Numbered from the stretch's first letter, positions 18,096 through 27,764 are shown. The stretch: 64,000 nucleotides of DNA from Ruania halotolerans (GCF_021049285.1 NZ_CP088017.1:1871380-1935379), one strand, 5' to 3'. Numbers and translations: made by a program. The notes: a model not told the origin generated them from the sequence alone.

Positions 18096-18287
18096 ATGTC
18101 GCCACGACAGTTCGACCAGCGCACTCCCGAGCCGCGCCCGGACGACGAACCGTCCGGTCCGCCCACGGCCGCTGCCGCTCAGGCCCGGGACACCGAGGTC
18201 GACTCGCTCCTGGACGAGATCGACGATGTGCTGGAGACCAATGCCGAGTCCTTTGTGCGCGGATTCGTGCAGAAGGGCGGGCAATGA
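18096..18287 (+). CDS. pup: Prokaryotic ubiquitin-like protein Pup
   Basis: 63-residue intrinsically disordered modifier that PafA links to substrate lysines. The C-terminal half (about 33-60) carries the helical ARC-binding segment, and the protein ends GGQ, so Dop must deamidate it to GGE before ligation. The N-terminal 30 residues are Pro-rich and flexible, as needed to start unfolding in ARC. A strong ribosome site (AAGGAG) fits high expression. Its stop overlaps the prcB start by 4 bases. Confidence 0.98.
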   Translation: MSPRQFDQRTPEPRPDDEPSGPPTAAAAQARDTEVDSLLDEIDDVLETNAESFVRGFVQKGGQ

Positions 18288-19114
18288 CGGCCGGCCGTGC
18301 TGAGCAGCAGTACCCCGACCGGCTCCCGGCAGCGTTCACCCGGCCCGGCAGCGCCTCCTTCGTCGAGTTCCTGGGCTCCTACGCCCCGGAGTTGCTCCCC
18401 GGAGGCACCGCTGCCCCGGACGCCACCGTGACCTCCCCGCACGCCACCACGATCGTGGCGCTGACCTACGACGGCGGGATGGTGATGGCGGGGGACCGGC
18501 GCGCAACGATGGGATCGACCATCGCGCACCGGCAGATGGAGAAGGTGTTCGCTGCGGATGAGTACTCCGCGGTCGGTATTGCCGGAACGGCCGGTCCGGC
18601 CGTGGACCTGGTGCGGTTGTTCCAGTTGGAGTTGGAGCACTACGAGAAGATCGAGGGCACGCTGCTCTCCTTGGAGGGCAAGGCGAACAGGCTCGGATCG
18701 ATGGTCCGCGGCAACCTCGCGATGGCATTACGCGGACTGGTGGCCCTGCCCTTGTTCGGCGGTTATGACCCGCGCACCGACGCCGGACGGATCTTCTCCT
18801 ACGATGTGGCCGGCGGCCGGTACGAGGAGACCGAGCACCACAGCATCGGATCCGGCTCGGTGTACGCCAAGGGGTCGTTGAAGAAGCTGTGGCGCCCCGG
18901 GCTGAGCCCCGCAGAAGGCGTGCAATGCGTGCTGCACGCCCTCATGGACGCCGCGGATGACGATTCGGCCACGGGCGGGCCGGATGTGAAGCGCGGGATC
19001 TATCCGATCGTGGCACGAGTGGGCGCGGCCGGGTACGAACGGGTGCCGGATCACGAGCTGGCCGAGGCTGTGGCCCAGGTGGCCGCACTCCCGGAGAGGA
19101 ACCGTCAGGCATGA
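18284..19114 (+). CDS. prcB: 20S proteasome beta subunit
   Basis: Catalytic subunit of the 20S core, 276 residues. A 54-residue propeptide precedes the nucleophile Thr55 of TTIVAL; autocleavage would be between Ala54 and Thr55. Mycobacterial PrcB has HG before the cut; here it is [10 protein letters not shown] carries the catalytic Asp region, the active-site Lys lies in the MEKVFA segment, and SATGGPD near the C-terminus is a family hallmark. ATGA overlap with pup upstream and prcA downstream makes a tightly coupled operon. Confidence 0.97.
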   Translation: MTAGRAEQQYPDRLPAAFTRPGSASFVEFLGSYAPELLPGGTAAPDATVTSPHATTIVALTYDGGMVMAGDRRATMGSTIAHRQMEKVFAADEYSAVGIAGTAGPAVDLVRLFQLELEHYEKIEGTLLSLEGKANRLGSMVRGNLAMALRGLVALPLFGGYDPRTDAGRIFSYDVAGGRYEETEHHSIGSGSVYAKGSLKKLWRPGLSPAEGVQCVLHALMDAADDDSATGGPDVKRGIYPIVARVGAAGYERVPDHELAEAVAQVAALPERNRQA

Positions 19115-19863
19115 CGCAGCCGTTCTACGTCTCACCCGAGCAATTGATGAAGGATCGGGCGGACTTCGCGCGCAAGGGGATCGCCCGCGGTCGTTCGGTG
19201 ATCGTCCTCGGATATGAGGACGGCATTGCCTTCGTCACCGAGAACCCCTCGCGAGCCCTGCACAAGATCAGTGAGATCTATGACCGGATCGGCTTCGCAG
19301 CCGTTGGTAAGTACAACGAGTTCGAGAACCTCCGGGTGGCCGGAGTGCGTTATGCGGACCTGCGCGGCTACTCCTACGACCGGGTGGACGTGAGCGCACG
19401 TGGGCTCGCGAACGCCTACGCGCAGACCCTCGGTGCGGTGTTCACCACCGAGTCCAAGCCGCTCGAGGTGGAGATCGCCGTGGCCGAGGTGGGCCTGACC
19501 CAGGCCGACGATCAGATCTACCGACTCGGCTATGACGGATCGGTCGCCGACGAACCGGGTCACGTCGTCATGGGCGGGGCAGCTGACCGACTCGGCGCGC
19601 ACGTCGGCGACCACTGGCGACCCGGCCTCAGCCTTGCCCAGGGACTGGCGCTCGCCGTCGGCACCCTCGGCACGGACGAGTCCGGCACCCGCAGGCGGAT
19701 CCCGGCGGAGCATCTCGAGGCTGCCGTGCTCGACCGCACCCGCACCCGCCGGACCTTCCGGCGCCTTGACCCGACGTGGCTGGCCGCACTACTGGACGAG
19801 GGAGCACGAGCGGGTACCGACCCGGCGGTCTCGACGGATGCACCGGGACCGGACGACGAATGA
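19111..19863 (+). CDS. prcA: 20S proteasome alpha subunit
   Basis: Gating subunit of the 20S core, 250 residues, with no processed propeptide. The N-terminal gate segment [19 protein letters not shown] and then [17 protein letters not shown] are typical of actinobacterial PrcA. The C-terminal 30 residues are acidic and likely flexible. It overlaps prcB and pafA by 4 bases each, so alpha, beta and ligase are produced together. ARC docks onto the ring formed by this subunit through its C-terminal QYL. Confidence 0.97.
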   Translation: MTQPFYVSPEQLMKDRADFARKGIARGRSVIVLGYEDGIAFVTENPSRALHKISEIYDRIGFAAVGKYNEFENLRVAGVRYADLRGYSYDRVDVSARGLANAYAQTLGAVFTTESKPLEVEIAVAEVGLTQADDQIYRLGYDGSVADEPGHVVMGGAADRLGAHVGDHWRPGLSLAQGLALAVGTLGTDESGTRRRIPAEHLEAAVLDRTRTRRTFRRLDPTWLAALLDEGARAGTDPAVSTDAPGPDDE

Positions 19864-21257
19864 TCCGGCGCATCTTCGGGTTGGAGACCGAGTTCGGCAT
19901 CACCTGCGCGGCACCGGAAGGCCGGGGGCTCTCCGCCGAGGAGGTGGCACGCTACCTGTTCCGCAAAGTGGTCGCCTGGGGCAGGTCCTCGAACGTCTTC
20001 CTCGGCAACGGGGCCCGCCTGTACCTTGACGTCGGCTCCCACCCCGAGTACGCGACCGCCGAGTGCGACGATCTCGCCCAACTGGTCGCTCACGACAAGG
20101 CGGGAGAGCGCATCCTGGAAGGTCTGGTCGCTGACGCCCAGGAACGTCTGGATGCCGACGGGGTGCCGGGACGGGTCCACCTGTTCAAGAACAATCTGGA
20201 CTCGGCCGGGAACTCCTACGGCTGCCACGAGAACTACCTGATCCGCCGTCGCGGCGATTTCGCGCGCCTCGCAGAGGTACTCGTTCCGTTCTTGATCACC
20301 CGTCAGGTGCTCACCGGCGCCGGGCACGTTCAGGTCACCTCCCGCGGGCCGATGTATTGCTTCTCCCAGCGCGCCGATCACCTCTGGGAGGCCACCAGTT
20401 CGGCGACCACCCGATCCCGCCCGATCATCAACACCCGCGACGAGCCTCATGCAGATGCCGAACTCTACCGGCGCCTGCACGTGATTTCCGGGGACTCCTC
20501 GATGTCGGAGACCACCACCTTGCTCAAGGTGGGGATGACGGACCTGCTGCTGCGGATGCTTGAGGCGGGGCATCAGTTCCCCGATCTGAGCCTGGAGAAT
20601 CCGGTACGGGCGCTGCGGGAGATCTCGCACGACATCACCGCCACTGCACCGGTGACCTTGTCCACCGGTGCCCGGTACACGGCCGTGGACGTGCAGCAGG
20701 TCTACCTCGATCGAGCGCGAGAGTTCGTCTCATCCGCGGACGAGAAGGGACCGTACGATGAGCAGGTCCTTGAGCTCTGGGGCCGCGGGCTGAAGGCGTT
20801 GCGCAGCGGTGAGACCGCCCTCGTGGACCGTGACCTCGACTGGGCGATCAAGAAGCGACTCCTGGACCGCTACACCGAATCCCATGGCGTGACGCTCTCC
20901 GATCCGCGCGTCCTGCGCCTCGATCTTGCGTATCACGACATCTCTGCCCGGGATGGGCTCTTTGCCAAGCTCACCGCACGCGACATGGTCAGCCGGGTGG
21001 TGACCGATACGCAGATCGGCGAGGCGGCGGCGAACCCGCCGGCAACGACCCGCGCCAGGCTACGGGGGGCATTCGTCCAGGCGGCCACCTCGCGGCGGCG
21101 CGATTACACCGTGGACTGGGTGCACCTGAAGCTGAACGACAGCGCTGGGCATACGGTGCTGTGCAAGGACCCGTTCCGCGCCGAGGACGAGCGGGTGGAC
21201 CGGTTGATTGCCTCGATGGAGAGTCCTGCGGGCGGGGTCACCGGGCTCGGAGCGTAG
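19860..21257 (+). CDS. pafA: Pup-protein ligase
   Basis: 465-residue glutamine-synthetase-fold ligase that joins the Pup C-terminal glutamate to substrate lysines using ATP. GLETEFG at 8-14 binds metal and nucleotide, and the catalytic Asp57 lies in [13 protein letters not shown]. It lacks the long Dop loop. [16 protein letters not shown] and [11 protein letters not shown] match the family. ATG 19860 overlaps the prcA stop; an in-frame reading from 19776 would run through prcA and is rejected. The TAG stop is part of the -10 of the next gene. Confidence 0.97.
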   Translation: MIRRIFGLETEFGITCAAPEGRGLSAEEVARYLFRKVVAWGRSSNVFLGNGARLYLDVGSHPEYATAECDDLAQLVAHDKAGERILEGLVADAQERLDADGVPGRVHLFKNNLDSAGNSYGCHENYLIRRRGDFARLAEVLVPFLITRQVLTGAGHVQVTSRGPMYCFSQRADHLWEATSSATTRSRPIINTRDEPHADAELYRRLHVISGDSSMSETTTLLKVGMTDLLLRMLEAGHQFPDLSLENPVRALREISHDITATAPVTLSTGARYTAVDVQQVYLDRAREFVSSADEKGPYDEQVLELWGRGLKALRSGETALVDRDLDWAIKKRLLDRYTESHGVTLSDPRVLRLDLAYHDISARDGLFAKLTARDMVSRVVTDTQIGEAAANPPATTRARLRGAFVQAATSRRRDYTVDWVHLKLNDSAGHTVLCKDPFRAEDERVDRLIASMESPAGGVTGLGA

Positions 21258-21260
21258 GAT
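21255..21260 (+). promoter_or_regulatory. -10 of the FKBP-like lipoprotein, nested in the pafA stop
   Basis: TAGGAT begins with the pafA stop TAG and ends 8 bases before GTG 21269. Confidence 0.5.
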
Positions 21261-21268
21261 CGGCAGCC

Positions 21269-22213
21269 GTGTCTGCCACTTCGCCTCCCGCTGCCCCGAC
21301 CTGCGTGCGTTCGGTGCGCCACGACGGACGCCACCCGTTCGGGTCGCTGGCCGGCCGTCTGCTCGGCGTGCTGACGGTCCTGCTGGTGGTGGCCGGCTGT
21401 ACCGAACCGGATCCCGAACCTCCGCCGGCGGCTATCGACCACATCCAGGTGGTCGGGGAGTTCGGTGCGCGCCCCCAGGTGATCTTCGAGACACCGCTGG
21501 AGATCGCCGAGACCGACACCACGACGGTCATCGAAGGAACCGGGCCCACACTCGCTGATGGCGATCTGGCCCTGGTGTCCTATCTCGCAGTGGACGCGAC
21601 CACCGGGGAGGTGGTGGGCGATATCTACGGATCGCAGCCCCAGACCATGCAAGTGAACGAGGCGTCTGCCGGGCCGCTGTATGAGGAGTTGGCGGGGGCA
21701 GCCGAGGGCAGTCGCCTCCTGCGCGTGGAACTGGGCACTGCCGCCGATCCCGATCCCGTGGTGATCGTCTACGACGTGCTGCACACACGGGCCTGGGGTG
21801 AACCGGTGGACCCACCCGAGGACGCACCGTCGGTGAGCCTGGACGAGGACGGTGCGCCGAGCGTCGAAATCCCCGACGGCGACGCCCCCACCGAGCTGCG
21901 CATCGTCACCCTGAAGCGGGGCGAGGGCGCGCAGGTCCAGGCCGAGTACGCCGTCACCGTGCGGTACACGGCCGTCTCGTGGGACACCGGAGAGGTCGTG
22001 GACGGCACCTGGTCGGAGGGCCAAGGGCCCACGACGATCGCCTTCACCGGCCTGATCGAGGGGTGGCAGGACGGTTTGGTGGACGCGACCGTGGGCTCGC
22101 AGGTGATGTTGATCGTCCCGCCTGAGCAGGCGTTCGGGGACGATACCCTCGTCTACGTGATCGATGTACTCGCTGTCTCTCCGATGGACGGTACCGAAGG
22201 GGAGTCCGAGTGA
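21269..22213 (+). CDS. FKBP-type peptidyl-prolyl isomerase lipoprotein
   Basis: 314-residue exported lipoprotein. A basic N-terminus and hydrophobic stretch lead to the lipobox VVAGC with Cys44, so it would be anchored to the outer face of the membrane (Lgt is encoded later in the window). Two FKBP-like domains follow. The first (about 60-180) lacks most active-site aromatics. The second (about 205-300) keeps [28 protein letters not shown] and [10 protein letters not shown], the FKBP pattern. It follows pafA in the gene order common in Micrococcales, and its stop overlaps hisF by 4 bases. A role in folding secreted proteins is likely; a link with pupylation is speculation. Confidence 0.9.
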   Translation: MSATSPPAAPTCVRSVRHDGRHPFGSLAGRLLGVLTVLLVVAGCTEPDPEPPPAAIDHIQVVGEFGARPQVIFETPLEIAETDTTTVIEGTGPTLADGDLALVSYLAVDATTGEVVGDIYGSQPQTMQVNEASAGPLYEELAGAAEGSRLLRVELGTAADPDPVVIVYDVLHTRAWGEPVDPPEDAPSVSLDEDGAPSVEIPDGDAPTELRIVTLKRGEGAQVQAEYAVTVRYTAVSWDTGEVVDGTWSEGQGPTTIAFTGLIEGWQDGLVDATVGSQVMLIVPPEQAFGDDTLVYVIDVLAVSPMDGTEGESE

Positions 22214-22980
22214 GCGTCGCCGTGCGGGTGATCCCGTGCCTGGACGTGGACGCGGGCAGGGTTGTCAAGGGTGTGAACTTCGAGAACCTGCGTGACGCCG
22301 GCGATCCGGTGGAGCTGGCCCGTCGGTATGACGCCGCGGGAGCCGACGAGGTCACGTTCCTGGATGTGAGTGCCTCCACACAGGACCGTGCCACCACGAA
22401 GGAGATCGTCTCCCGTACCGCCGAGGAGGTCTTCGTCCCGCTCACTGTTGGCGGTGGTGTGCGAAGCGCCGAGGACGTGGACGCCCTGCTGCGCGCCGGG
22501 GCGGACAAGGTCGGGGTGAACACCGCGGCCATCGCCCGCCCGGAGCTGATCGGTGAGATCGCCTACCGGTTCGGTTCGCAGGTGCTCGTGCTCTCCGTCG
22601 ATGCCCGCCGCACGCGTGAGGGCGTGCAGACGCCTTCCGGCTTCGAGGTCACCACCCACGGCGGCCGCCGCGGTACGGGGCTGGATGCCTTGGAGTGGGT
22701 GCGTCGCGCCGAGGAGCTGGGTGTGGGGGAGGTGCTGCTGAACTCGATCGACGCGGACGGCACCACGGCCGGATTCGACCTCGAGATGATCGCCCGGGTC
22801 CGGGCGCAGGTGCGCGTACCGCTGATCGCCAGCGGAGGCGCCGGAACCCCGGAGCACTTCGCCGAAGCTGCTCGCGCAGGCGCGGATGCGCTGCTCGCGG
22901 CGAGCGTGTTCCACTTCGGCACCCTCGGCGTCGGGCAGGTCAAGGACGCGCTCCGCGCGGCCGGCTTTCCAGTGCGCTGA
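22210..22980 (+). CDS. hisF: Imidazole glycerol phosphate synthase cyclase subunit
   Basis: 256-residue (beta/alpha)8 barrel that, with HisH, makes IGP and AICAR in histidine synthesis. The catalytic Asp is at position 12 ([14 protein letters not shown]) and the second lies in VLSVDARR. Phosphate-binding loops VGGGVRS and [10 protein letters not shown] are present. GTG start overlaps the lipoprotein stop (GTGA). HisH, HisA and HisB are not in the window, so the his genes are split; hisI follows 0.8 kb downstream across a gene on the other strand. Confidence 0.97.
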   Translation: MSVAVRVIPCLDVDAGRVVKGVNFENLRDAGDPVELARRYDAAGADEVTFLDVSASTQDRATTKEIVSRTAEEVFVPLTVGGGVRSAEDVDALLRAGADKVGVNTAAIARPELIGEIAYRFGSQVLVLSVDARRTREGVQTPSGFEVTTHGGRRGTGLDALEWVRRAEELGVGEVLLNSIDADGTTAGFDLEMIARVRAQVRVPLIASGGAGTPEHFAEAARAGADALLAASVFHFGTLGVGQVKDALRAAGFPVR

Positions 22981-23012
22981 GGGGCGGGCCGAACGCCTGG
23001 TCCGTCAGAGAG

Positions 23013-23654
23013 TCACTCTCCTGCAGAGGTGCCGGCCCAGTCCCGCAACCTGGCGACGGCGTCCGGTGCGCCGAGAAGAGTGACCTCAGCCTGGGTGCGG
23101 CGTCCGAACGCATACAGCGCCTGCTCGATCGGGTCGCCCACCACGGCGACGCTGTCTGAGTCCCGGCGCACGCGCACCCTTGGGCCGCCAGGCACCACCA
23201 GGATCACCCCGACAGGGGCGCTGCGGTAGGTCAGCCGGGCCATGACCCTCGCGCGCTGCCAGACTGCCTCAACCAGCGTGGGCTCCAGTTCCCGGGGCGC
23301 GGCATTCTCTGCTGCGCGACGGACATCCTCATGGTGAACCACGTATTCCAGAAGGTTGGTTGCGTCATCGACGCGGGCAGAGATGCGGCGCAATCCCGAC
23401 ACCCCGGAGAGGCCACGTGCAGGAGCCGCGAAGTCGGTCAGCAGACGGTCGTAGGCGAGCAGATCGGCGCACCGGTCGCCGAGGTTTGCGATCGCGCGTT
23501 CAGCACCTCGGATCAACTCCCAGGGCCGGTGCCCGCGCAGGTACAGGTGCGCGGCGAGATGCCGGGTGCGCCACCCGTCGCACAGGGTGGGCGCGTCGGG
23601 TCCTGCCGCCCGCATCGTCTCGACCATGTCCTGTTGTTCCTGCCGGGCCCACAT
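23013..23654 (-). CDS. TIGR03085-family (mycothiol-dependent maleylpyruvate isomerase-like) protein
   Basis: 213-residue member of the DinB/MDMPI superfamily. The N-terminal signature LCDGWRTRHLAAHL is at about 25-38 and contributes metal-binding residues; a second His pair lies in EYVVHHEDVRR. The family TIGR03085 is restricted to actinobacteria. Related MDMPI enzymes use mycothiol, which fits the mshC gene in the window, but the reaction is unknown. ATG 23654 gives the family-typical start (MWARQEQ); earlier in-frame starts add a basic stretch that is probably not translated. It is convergent with hisF and divergent from hisI. Confidence 0.85.
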   Translation of the reverse strand: MWARQEQQDMVETMRAAGPDAPTLCDGWRTRHLAAHLYLRGHRPWELIRGAERAIANLGDRCADLLAYDRLLTDFAAPARGLSGVSGLRRISARVDDATNLLEYVVHHEDVRRAAENAAPRELEPTLVEAVWQRARVMARLTYRSAPVGVILVVPGGPRVRVRRDSDSVAVVGDPIEQALYAFGRRTQAEVTLLGAPDAVARLRDWAGTSAGE

Positions 23655-23764
23655 ACCCGACAGCCTCGCACACAGCGCCCGGCACCGGCGCGTCGACTGC
23701 TTCCGTGCCTGTACCGCTGGTGACCTGATCGCTGAAGTGGTCGCAGACATGGCAGGATCGAGGG

Positions 23765-24139
23765 GTGCCCGATGCTAGCCAGACTCTGGACCCGGCCGTC
23801 GCCGAGCGGCTCACCCGTACCGACCAGGGCCTCGTGTGCGTCGTCGTGCAGGACGACGATTCCGACGAGGTCCTGATGGTGGCGTGGATGAACGATGAAG
23901 CGCTGCGGCGCACCCTGACCGAGGGCCGGGCCACCTACTGGTCGCGCTCCCGGCAGGAGTACTGGCGCAAGGGGGACACCTCGGGGCACGTGCAGTATGT
24001 GCGCTCGATGGAGATCGACTGCGACGGCGATGCCCTGCTGTTGCGGGTGGAACAGATCGGACCGGCGTGCCACACCGGCGAGCGGAGTTGTTTCCGCGCC
24101 GGAGGACGGCTGCCGATGGGGGCGGGTGGCCATGAGTGA
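23765..24139 (+). CDS. hisI: Phosphoribosyl-AMP cyclohydrolase
   Basis: 124-residue zinc enzyme for the third step of histidine synthesis. [31 protein letters not shown] and the metal motif DCDGDALL are family signatures, and zinc-binding cysteines are in [11 protein letters not shown]. It is the stand-alone HisI, not fused to HisE. GTG start with CAGGAT 6 bases upstream, a near match to the leaderless pattern. It overlaps trpE by 8 bases, so histidine and tryptophan steps are co-expressed. Confidence 0.97.
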   Translation: MPDASQTLDPAVAERLTRTDQGLVCVVVQDDDSDEVLMVAWMNDEALRRTLTEGRATYWSRSRQEYWRKGDTSGHVQYVRSMEIDCDGDALLLRVEQIGPACHTGERSCFRAGGRLPMGAGGHE

Positions 24140-25676
24140 ACTGTCCGCACCACCGCCGTGGGGAGCGACCTGGCCGGCACTGCCGGAGTTCCGCGAACTG
24201 GCCGCCGACCGCCGGGTGGTTCCCGTGGTGCGCCGATTCCTCGCCGATGACGTCACCCCGGTGGGGCTGTACCGCCAGCTCTCCTCGGGGCGGCCCGGAA
24301 CGTTCGTGCTGGAGTCGGCCACCGACGGCGCCTGGTCGCGCTGGTCCTTCATCGGAGTCTCGGCCCGTGCCATCCTCACCGAACGGGACGGGCAGGCGCA
24401 GTGGACTGGGGATGTGCCCGTCTCGGTGCCCACTGACGGTGATGTGCTGGACGTCCTGAGGGGCACCTTGGCCGCGCTGCACACGCCGAGACTTGCGCAC
24501 CTGCCGCCGTTGACGGGCGGATTGGTGGGATCACTGGGCTGGGACGTGGTGCACCACTGGGAGCCGACGCTGCCGCAGGTACCGCCGGATGAGCTGAATG
24601 TTCCCGAGGTGGCGTTGTGCCTCGTGGGTGACCTGGCTGCGATCGACCACCACACCGGGGATGTGTGGCTGATCGCGAACGCGATCAATGCCGATGACAC
24701 CGACGCTCGAGTCGATGAGGCGCACGCCGACGCGGTGCGCCGGTTGGACGCCATGCAGGCGCGGTTGGGGGCACCGACGGCGTCCCACGCGCTGCAGAGC
24801 GTCGCAGCAGCCGAGCCGGAGCTGCGCTTTCGGACCACCCGCGAGGACTACGCGGCCGGTGTGCAGGCAGCGAAGGAAGCGATCCGGGACGGCGAGGTGT
24901 TCCAAGTGGTGCTGTCCCAGCGCCTTGACCTGGACTCCCCGGCCGACCCACTGGACGTCTACCGGGTGTTGCGCACCATCAATCCCAGTCCGTACATGTA
25001 CTTCCTGCACCTGGCCGATGCCGAGGGCGGAGAGTTCCATGTGGTGGGCTCGAGTCCCGAGACGCTGGTGAAGGTGACCGGACGGGAGGCGCAGAGCTTC
25101 CCGATTGCCGGATCCCGCCCTCGTGGCGGTACGCCCGCCGAGGACCGTCGCAACGCCGAGGAGCTTCTCGAAGACCCGAAGGAGCGTGCGGAACACCTGA
25201 TGCTGGTGGACCTGGCCCGCAACGATCTGGGCCGGGTGTGTGAGGCCGGATCGGTGGCCGTCGTGGAGTTCATGGAGATCAAGCGGTTCAGCCACATCAT
25301 GCACATGAGTTCCACCGTGGTGGGCACCGTCCGTCCGGACGCCTCGGCAGTGGACGTCCTCACCGCCACCTTCCCGGCCGGAACGCTCTCCGGTGCGCCG
25401 AAGCCGCGCGCGATCGCCCTGATCGATGAGCTGGAACCTGCGCGGCGCGGGATCTACGGCGGTACGGTGGGGTACTTCGACCTGGACGGGGACCTCGACA
25501 TGGCGATCGCGATCCGGACAGCGCTGATCAAGGACGGCCGGGCGAGTGTGCAGGCGGGTGGAGGACTCGTGGCGGACTCGGACCCGGAAACTGAGTACTG
25601 GGAGACGCGGAACAAGGCTGCTGCCGCTGTGCGGGCCGTGCAGATGGCGGCAGGTGTGGCCGGCCTGAACCCATGA
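24132..25676 (+). CDS. trpE: Anthranilate synthase component I
   Basis: 514-residue chorismate-using subunit that commits flux to tryptophan. The N-terminal VLESA segment near 60 is the feedback Trp-binding site. The C-terminal chorismate-binding domain holds [30 protein letters not shown] and GAPKPRA. ATG 24132 lies inside the end of hisI (8-base overlap); a reading from 23997 would run through hisI. No trpG, trpD or trpF is in the window, so the glutaminase partner is elsewhere. It overlaps the next gene by 4 bases. No attenuator leader is possible ahead of it because of the hisI overlap. Confidence 0.97.
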   Translation: MSELSAPPPWGATWPALPEFRELAADRRVVPVVRRFLADDVTPVGLYRQLSSGRPGTFVLESATDGAWSRWSFIGVSARAILTERDGQAQWTGDVPVSVPTDGDVLDVLRGTLAALHTPRLAHLPPLTGGLVGSLGWDVVHHWEPTLPQVPPDELNVPEVALCLVGDLAAIDHHTGDVWLIANAINADDTDARVDEAHADAVRRLDAMQARLGAPTASHALQSVAAAEPELRFRTTREDYAAGVQAAKEAIRDGEVFQVVLSQRLDLDSPADPLDVYRVLRTINPSPYMYFLHLADAEGGEFHVVGSSPETLVKVTGREAQSFPIAGSRPRGGTPAEDRRNAEELLEDPKERAEHLMLVDLARNDLGRVCEAGSVAVVEFMEIKRFSHIMHMSSTVVGTVRPDASAVDVLTATFPAGTLSGAPKPRAIALIDELEPARRGIYGGTVGYFDLDGDLDMAIAIRTALIKDGRASVQAGGGLVADSDPETEYWETRNKAAAAVRAVQMAAGVAGLNP

Positions 25677-26317
25677 GCACGCCGTCAGAGTCCAGGGGAG
25701 GCACGGGCGGGCCGGCGTCTCACGCGCGCACGGGCCTGAGCCGCCGGACGGCGGTGCTCATCCTCCTCGTCTGTGGCGCGTTGCTCCTCGGCGCCAGTGT
25801 GCTGGAGTGGGCTCACGCACCAGTACGTACCACGATTGGTTCCGGTGGTACCGCTACTGTGACCGGCGCCGATGGTGCCCCGGTGGTGCCCAGCGTCGCA
25901 CTGCTGATCGCGGCAGCGGGGCTTGCGATCGGTCTCGCCGGACGGATCACCCGCGTGGTGGCCGCCGTGGCCGCTGCAATCGGAGGCATCCTTGCCGTGG
26001 TGGCATCGGTGGCCTTCCTCCGCGATCCCATGACGCCGGTGGCCTCAGCGGCAGCTGAGCTGACGGGGGTGCGCGAACTCGGTGGTGCAGTGACCGTCAC
26101 GGCCGTGCCGTGGATTGCGCTGGCACTCGGCGTGGTGGTCGCGGTGCTCGGCGTGCTGCTACCGGCACGTATGGGCCGGTGGGCGGCCGCGGCCCAACGG
26201 TACGAGCGGGCGGCTTCCGGCGATGACGCTCGTTCGTCCCACGCACCGGATGGTCCGGCCACCCGGATGGCGTACTGGGACGCATTGAGTCGCGGTGAGG
26301 ACCCCACCGACCGGTAG
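25673..26317 (+). CDS. Trp biosynthesis-associated membrane protein
   Basis: 214-residue membrane protein with four hydrophobic segments (about 26-47, 75-95, 98-118, 143-166), the layout of the Trp_oprn_chp family (TIGR02234) that sits beside trpE in actinobacteria. Its function is not established. The short loop SVLEWAHAP after the first segment is characteristic. The C-terminal 50 residues are cytoplasmic and end in a conserved-looking YWDALSRGEDPT. It is coupled to trpE by an ATGA overlap. Its TAG stop is part of the -10 of the next gene. Confidence 0.88.
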   Translation: MSTPSESRGGTGGPASHARTGLSRRTAVLILLVCGALLLGASVLEWAHAPVRTTIGSGGTATVTGADGAPVVPSVALLIAAAGLAIGLAGRITRVVAAVAAAIGGILAVVASVAFLRDPMTPVASAAAELTGVRELGGAVTVTAVPWIALALGVVVAVLGVLLPARMGRWAAAAQRYERAASGDDARSSHAPDGPATRMAYWDALSRGEDPTDR

Positions 26318-26320
26318 GCT
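26315..26320 (+). promoter_or_regulatory. -10 nested in the preceding stop codon
   Basis: TAGGCT starts with the stop TAG of the Trp-associated membrane gene. A leader of about 30 bases with GGAGGAAGG would follow before ATG 26357. Confidence 0.4.
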
Positions 26321-26356
26321 GAGCCCAGACCTGACCGCCTGGAGGAAGGCCCGTCC

Positions 26357-26662
26357 ATGACCACCACGTCCCGCGCCGGTGCTGCTGAATCGGCATCGGC
26401 CGATTCCGTGGCCGGCGGCCATTATGCGCCGCAGAACCTGCCCGTGGCTGCGCCGCCGACGAATCACGGTCGTACCGTCGCTGCCTGGGTGCTCTTCTGG
26501 GGTGGCGTACTCGCTGCCGTTGTCGCTGGGATCGGCTTCATCCTCCCCTCGGTGCCGGTGATCGCTGCCGGCGCCGGGGTGTTCGTGGTGGGTGCCGCGG
26601 TGAGCATCGCGCTGCGGGCTGCCGGGTTCGGGCAGCCACGCAAGGCCTCGACGCGCACCTGA
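26357..26662 (+). CDS. HGxxPAAW-family small membrane protein
   Basis: 101 residues with a disordered N-terminus (1-35), then NHGRTVAAW, a variant of the HGxxPAAW motif, and two hydrophobic segments (about 43-65 and 68-88). The family is found in Micrococcales and has no known function. A strong ribosome site (GGAGGAAGG) precedes the ATG. It is followed 5 bases later by the DUF2752 gene, so the two are probably co-transcribed. Confidence 0.85.
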   Translation: MTTTSRAGAAESASADSVAGGHYAPQNLPVAAPPTNHGRTVAAWVLFWGGVLAAVVAGIGFILPSVPVIAAGAGVFVVGAAVSIALRAAGFGQPRKASTRT

Positions 26663-26667
26663 TCATC

Positions 26668-27099
26668 GTGGCCGGGCAGCCAGTGCACGCAGAGCCGGCG
26701 AGACGCGGCATGCAACCACGGGACAAGGTGGCGCCGGCGCTCCTCGGCGCGGCGATGGTTGCCGGAACGGCCGTGGTGGTCCTGATCCATCCGCAGGCAG
26801 ACGGACCGGTGGTGTGCCCGTTCCTGTTGCTCACCGGATTCCTCTGCCCGGGATGCGGTGGTCTGCGCACCACCTACGCCTTGGCTACTGCGGACCCGGT
26901 GGCGGCCTGGGATGCCAACCCGATGCTCGCCGTCGGTCTCCCTGTGGTGGCCGTGCTGTGGCTGGTGTGGGCCGTGCGATCATGGCGTGGCTTGCCGAAG
27001 ACTCCGCTGCCGCGCTGGCTTCCCTGGCTGGGCGCAGGGGTCCTGGCGTTCTGGGTGCTCCGCAACATCCCTGCTTTAGAAGCGTTCCTGGGGCCGTGA
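26668..27099 (+). CDS. DUF2752 membrane protein
   Basis: 143 residues with three hydrophobic segments and the DUF2752 hallmark CPGCGGLR at about 60-67, between the first and second segment; the paired cysteines could bind a metal or be redox active. Function unknown. The GTG at 26668 directly follows the preceding gene; ATG 26710 is an alternative start that removes 14 residues. It lies in a run of small membrane proteins between trpE and trpC. Confidence 0.85.
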   Translation: MAGQPVHAEPARRGMQPRDKVAPALLGAAMVAGTAVVVLIHPQADGPVVCPFLLLTGFLCPGCGGLRTTYALATADPVAAWDANPMLAVGLPVVAVLWLVWAVRSWRGLPKTPLPRWLPWLGAGVLAFWVLRNIPALEAFLGP

Positions 27100-27127
27100 G
27101 CGGTCTCTTCCATCGAGAGGTGACGAC

Positions 27128-27703
27128 ATGAGTTATCCACCCCCTGGTCAAGGAAACGGCCCGTACGGCCAGAATGACCCCTATGGTGGCGCGTCGGGGC
27201 AGCCCGGCCCGTACGGCCAGAACGAGCCCCATGCCCAGAACGAGCCCTACGGTCAGCCTGGTTCGTATGGTCAGCCGAGCCCCTACGGCCAGCAGCCTGG
27301 ACCTCCCGCACCCTCGGGCGATCAATGGTCCGGAGCGTACGGTCAGGGCCAACAGCCTGGTCCCTACGATGCGGCGCCGGGCCAGTATCAGGCCCCCGGT
27401 GCGTACGGCGGGTACGGGTATCCGCCGGTAGGCGGCCAGAGCAATGCCCTCGGCGGGTGGTCGCTCGGTCTCGGAATCGCCGGCGTGGTTCTCGCCTGCA
27501 TCTGGGTCGGATGGTTGATGGCGATCGCCGCCTTGATCACCGGGTTCATGGGCCGAAAGGCGGTCGCTGAGGGGCGCGCCACCAACGGCGGAATGGCGAC
27601 GGCGGGCATCATTCTCGGGTTCGTCGGAATCGCGGCCACGATCCTCCTCGTTGTTCTCGTCGTCATGGGTGTCATGTACGGCGAAGGACTGGACTCCTTC
27701 TAG
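27128..27703 (+). CDS. DUF4190 membrane protein with Tyr-Gly-Gln-Pro repeats
   Basis: 191 residues. The first 100 are low-complexity, built from imperfect PYGQ, EPYGQ and SYGQP repeats rich in Gly, Pro, Gln and Tyr. Two hydrophobic segments follow (about 113-140 and 155-187), with GWSLGLGIAG and GRKAVAEGRA typical of DUF4190. Such proteins are thought to sit in the membrane with a cytoplasmic disordered tail; function unknown. It ends the small-membrane-protein stretch, before two GC-rich hairpins. Confidence 0.85.
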   Translation: MSYPPPGQGNGPYGQNDPYGGASGQPGPYGQNEPHAQNEPYGQPGSYGQPSPYGQQPGPPAPSGDQWSGAYGQGQQPGPYDAAPGQYQAPGAYGGYGYPPVGGQSNALGGWSLGLGIAGVVLACIWVGWLMAIAALITGFMGRKAVAEGRATNGGMATAGIILGFVGIAATILLVVLVVMGVMYGEGLDSF

Positions 27704-27718
27704 TTCCCGTTGCTCGGG

Positions 27719-27764
27719 GACCCGGATGCCCCGGCCCGGGTCCACCGGGGCGCTTCCGCCCCGG
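27719..27764 (+). terminator. Double hairpin terminator after the DUF4190 gene
   Basis: Two stems in tandem: 7 bp (27719-27725 with 27736-27742), and a perfect 8 bp stem with the stable loop CTTC (27745-27752 with 27757-27764). No T-run follows. Confidence 0.65.
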
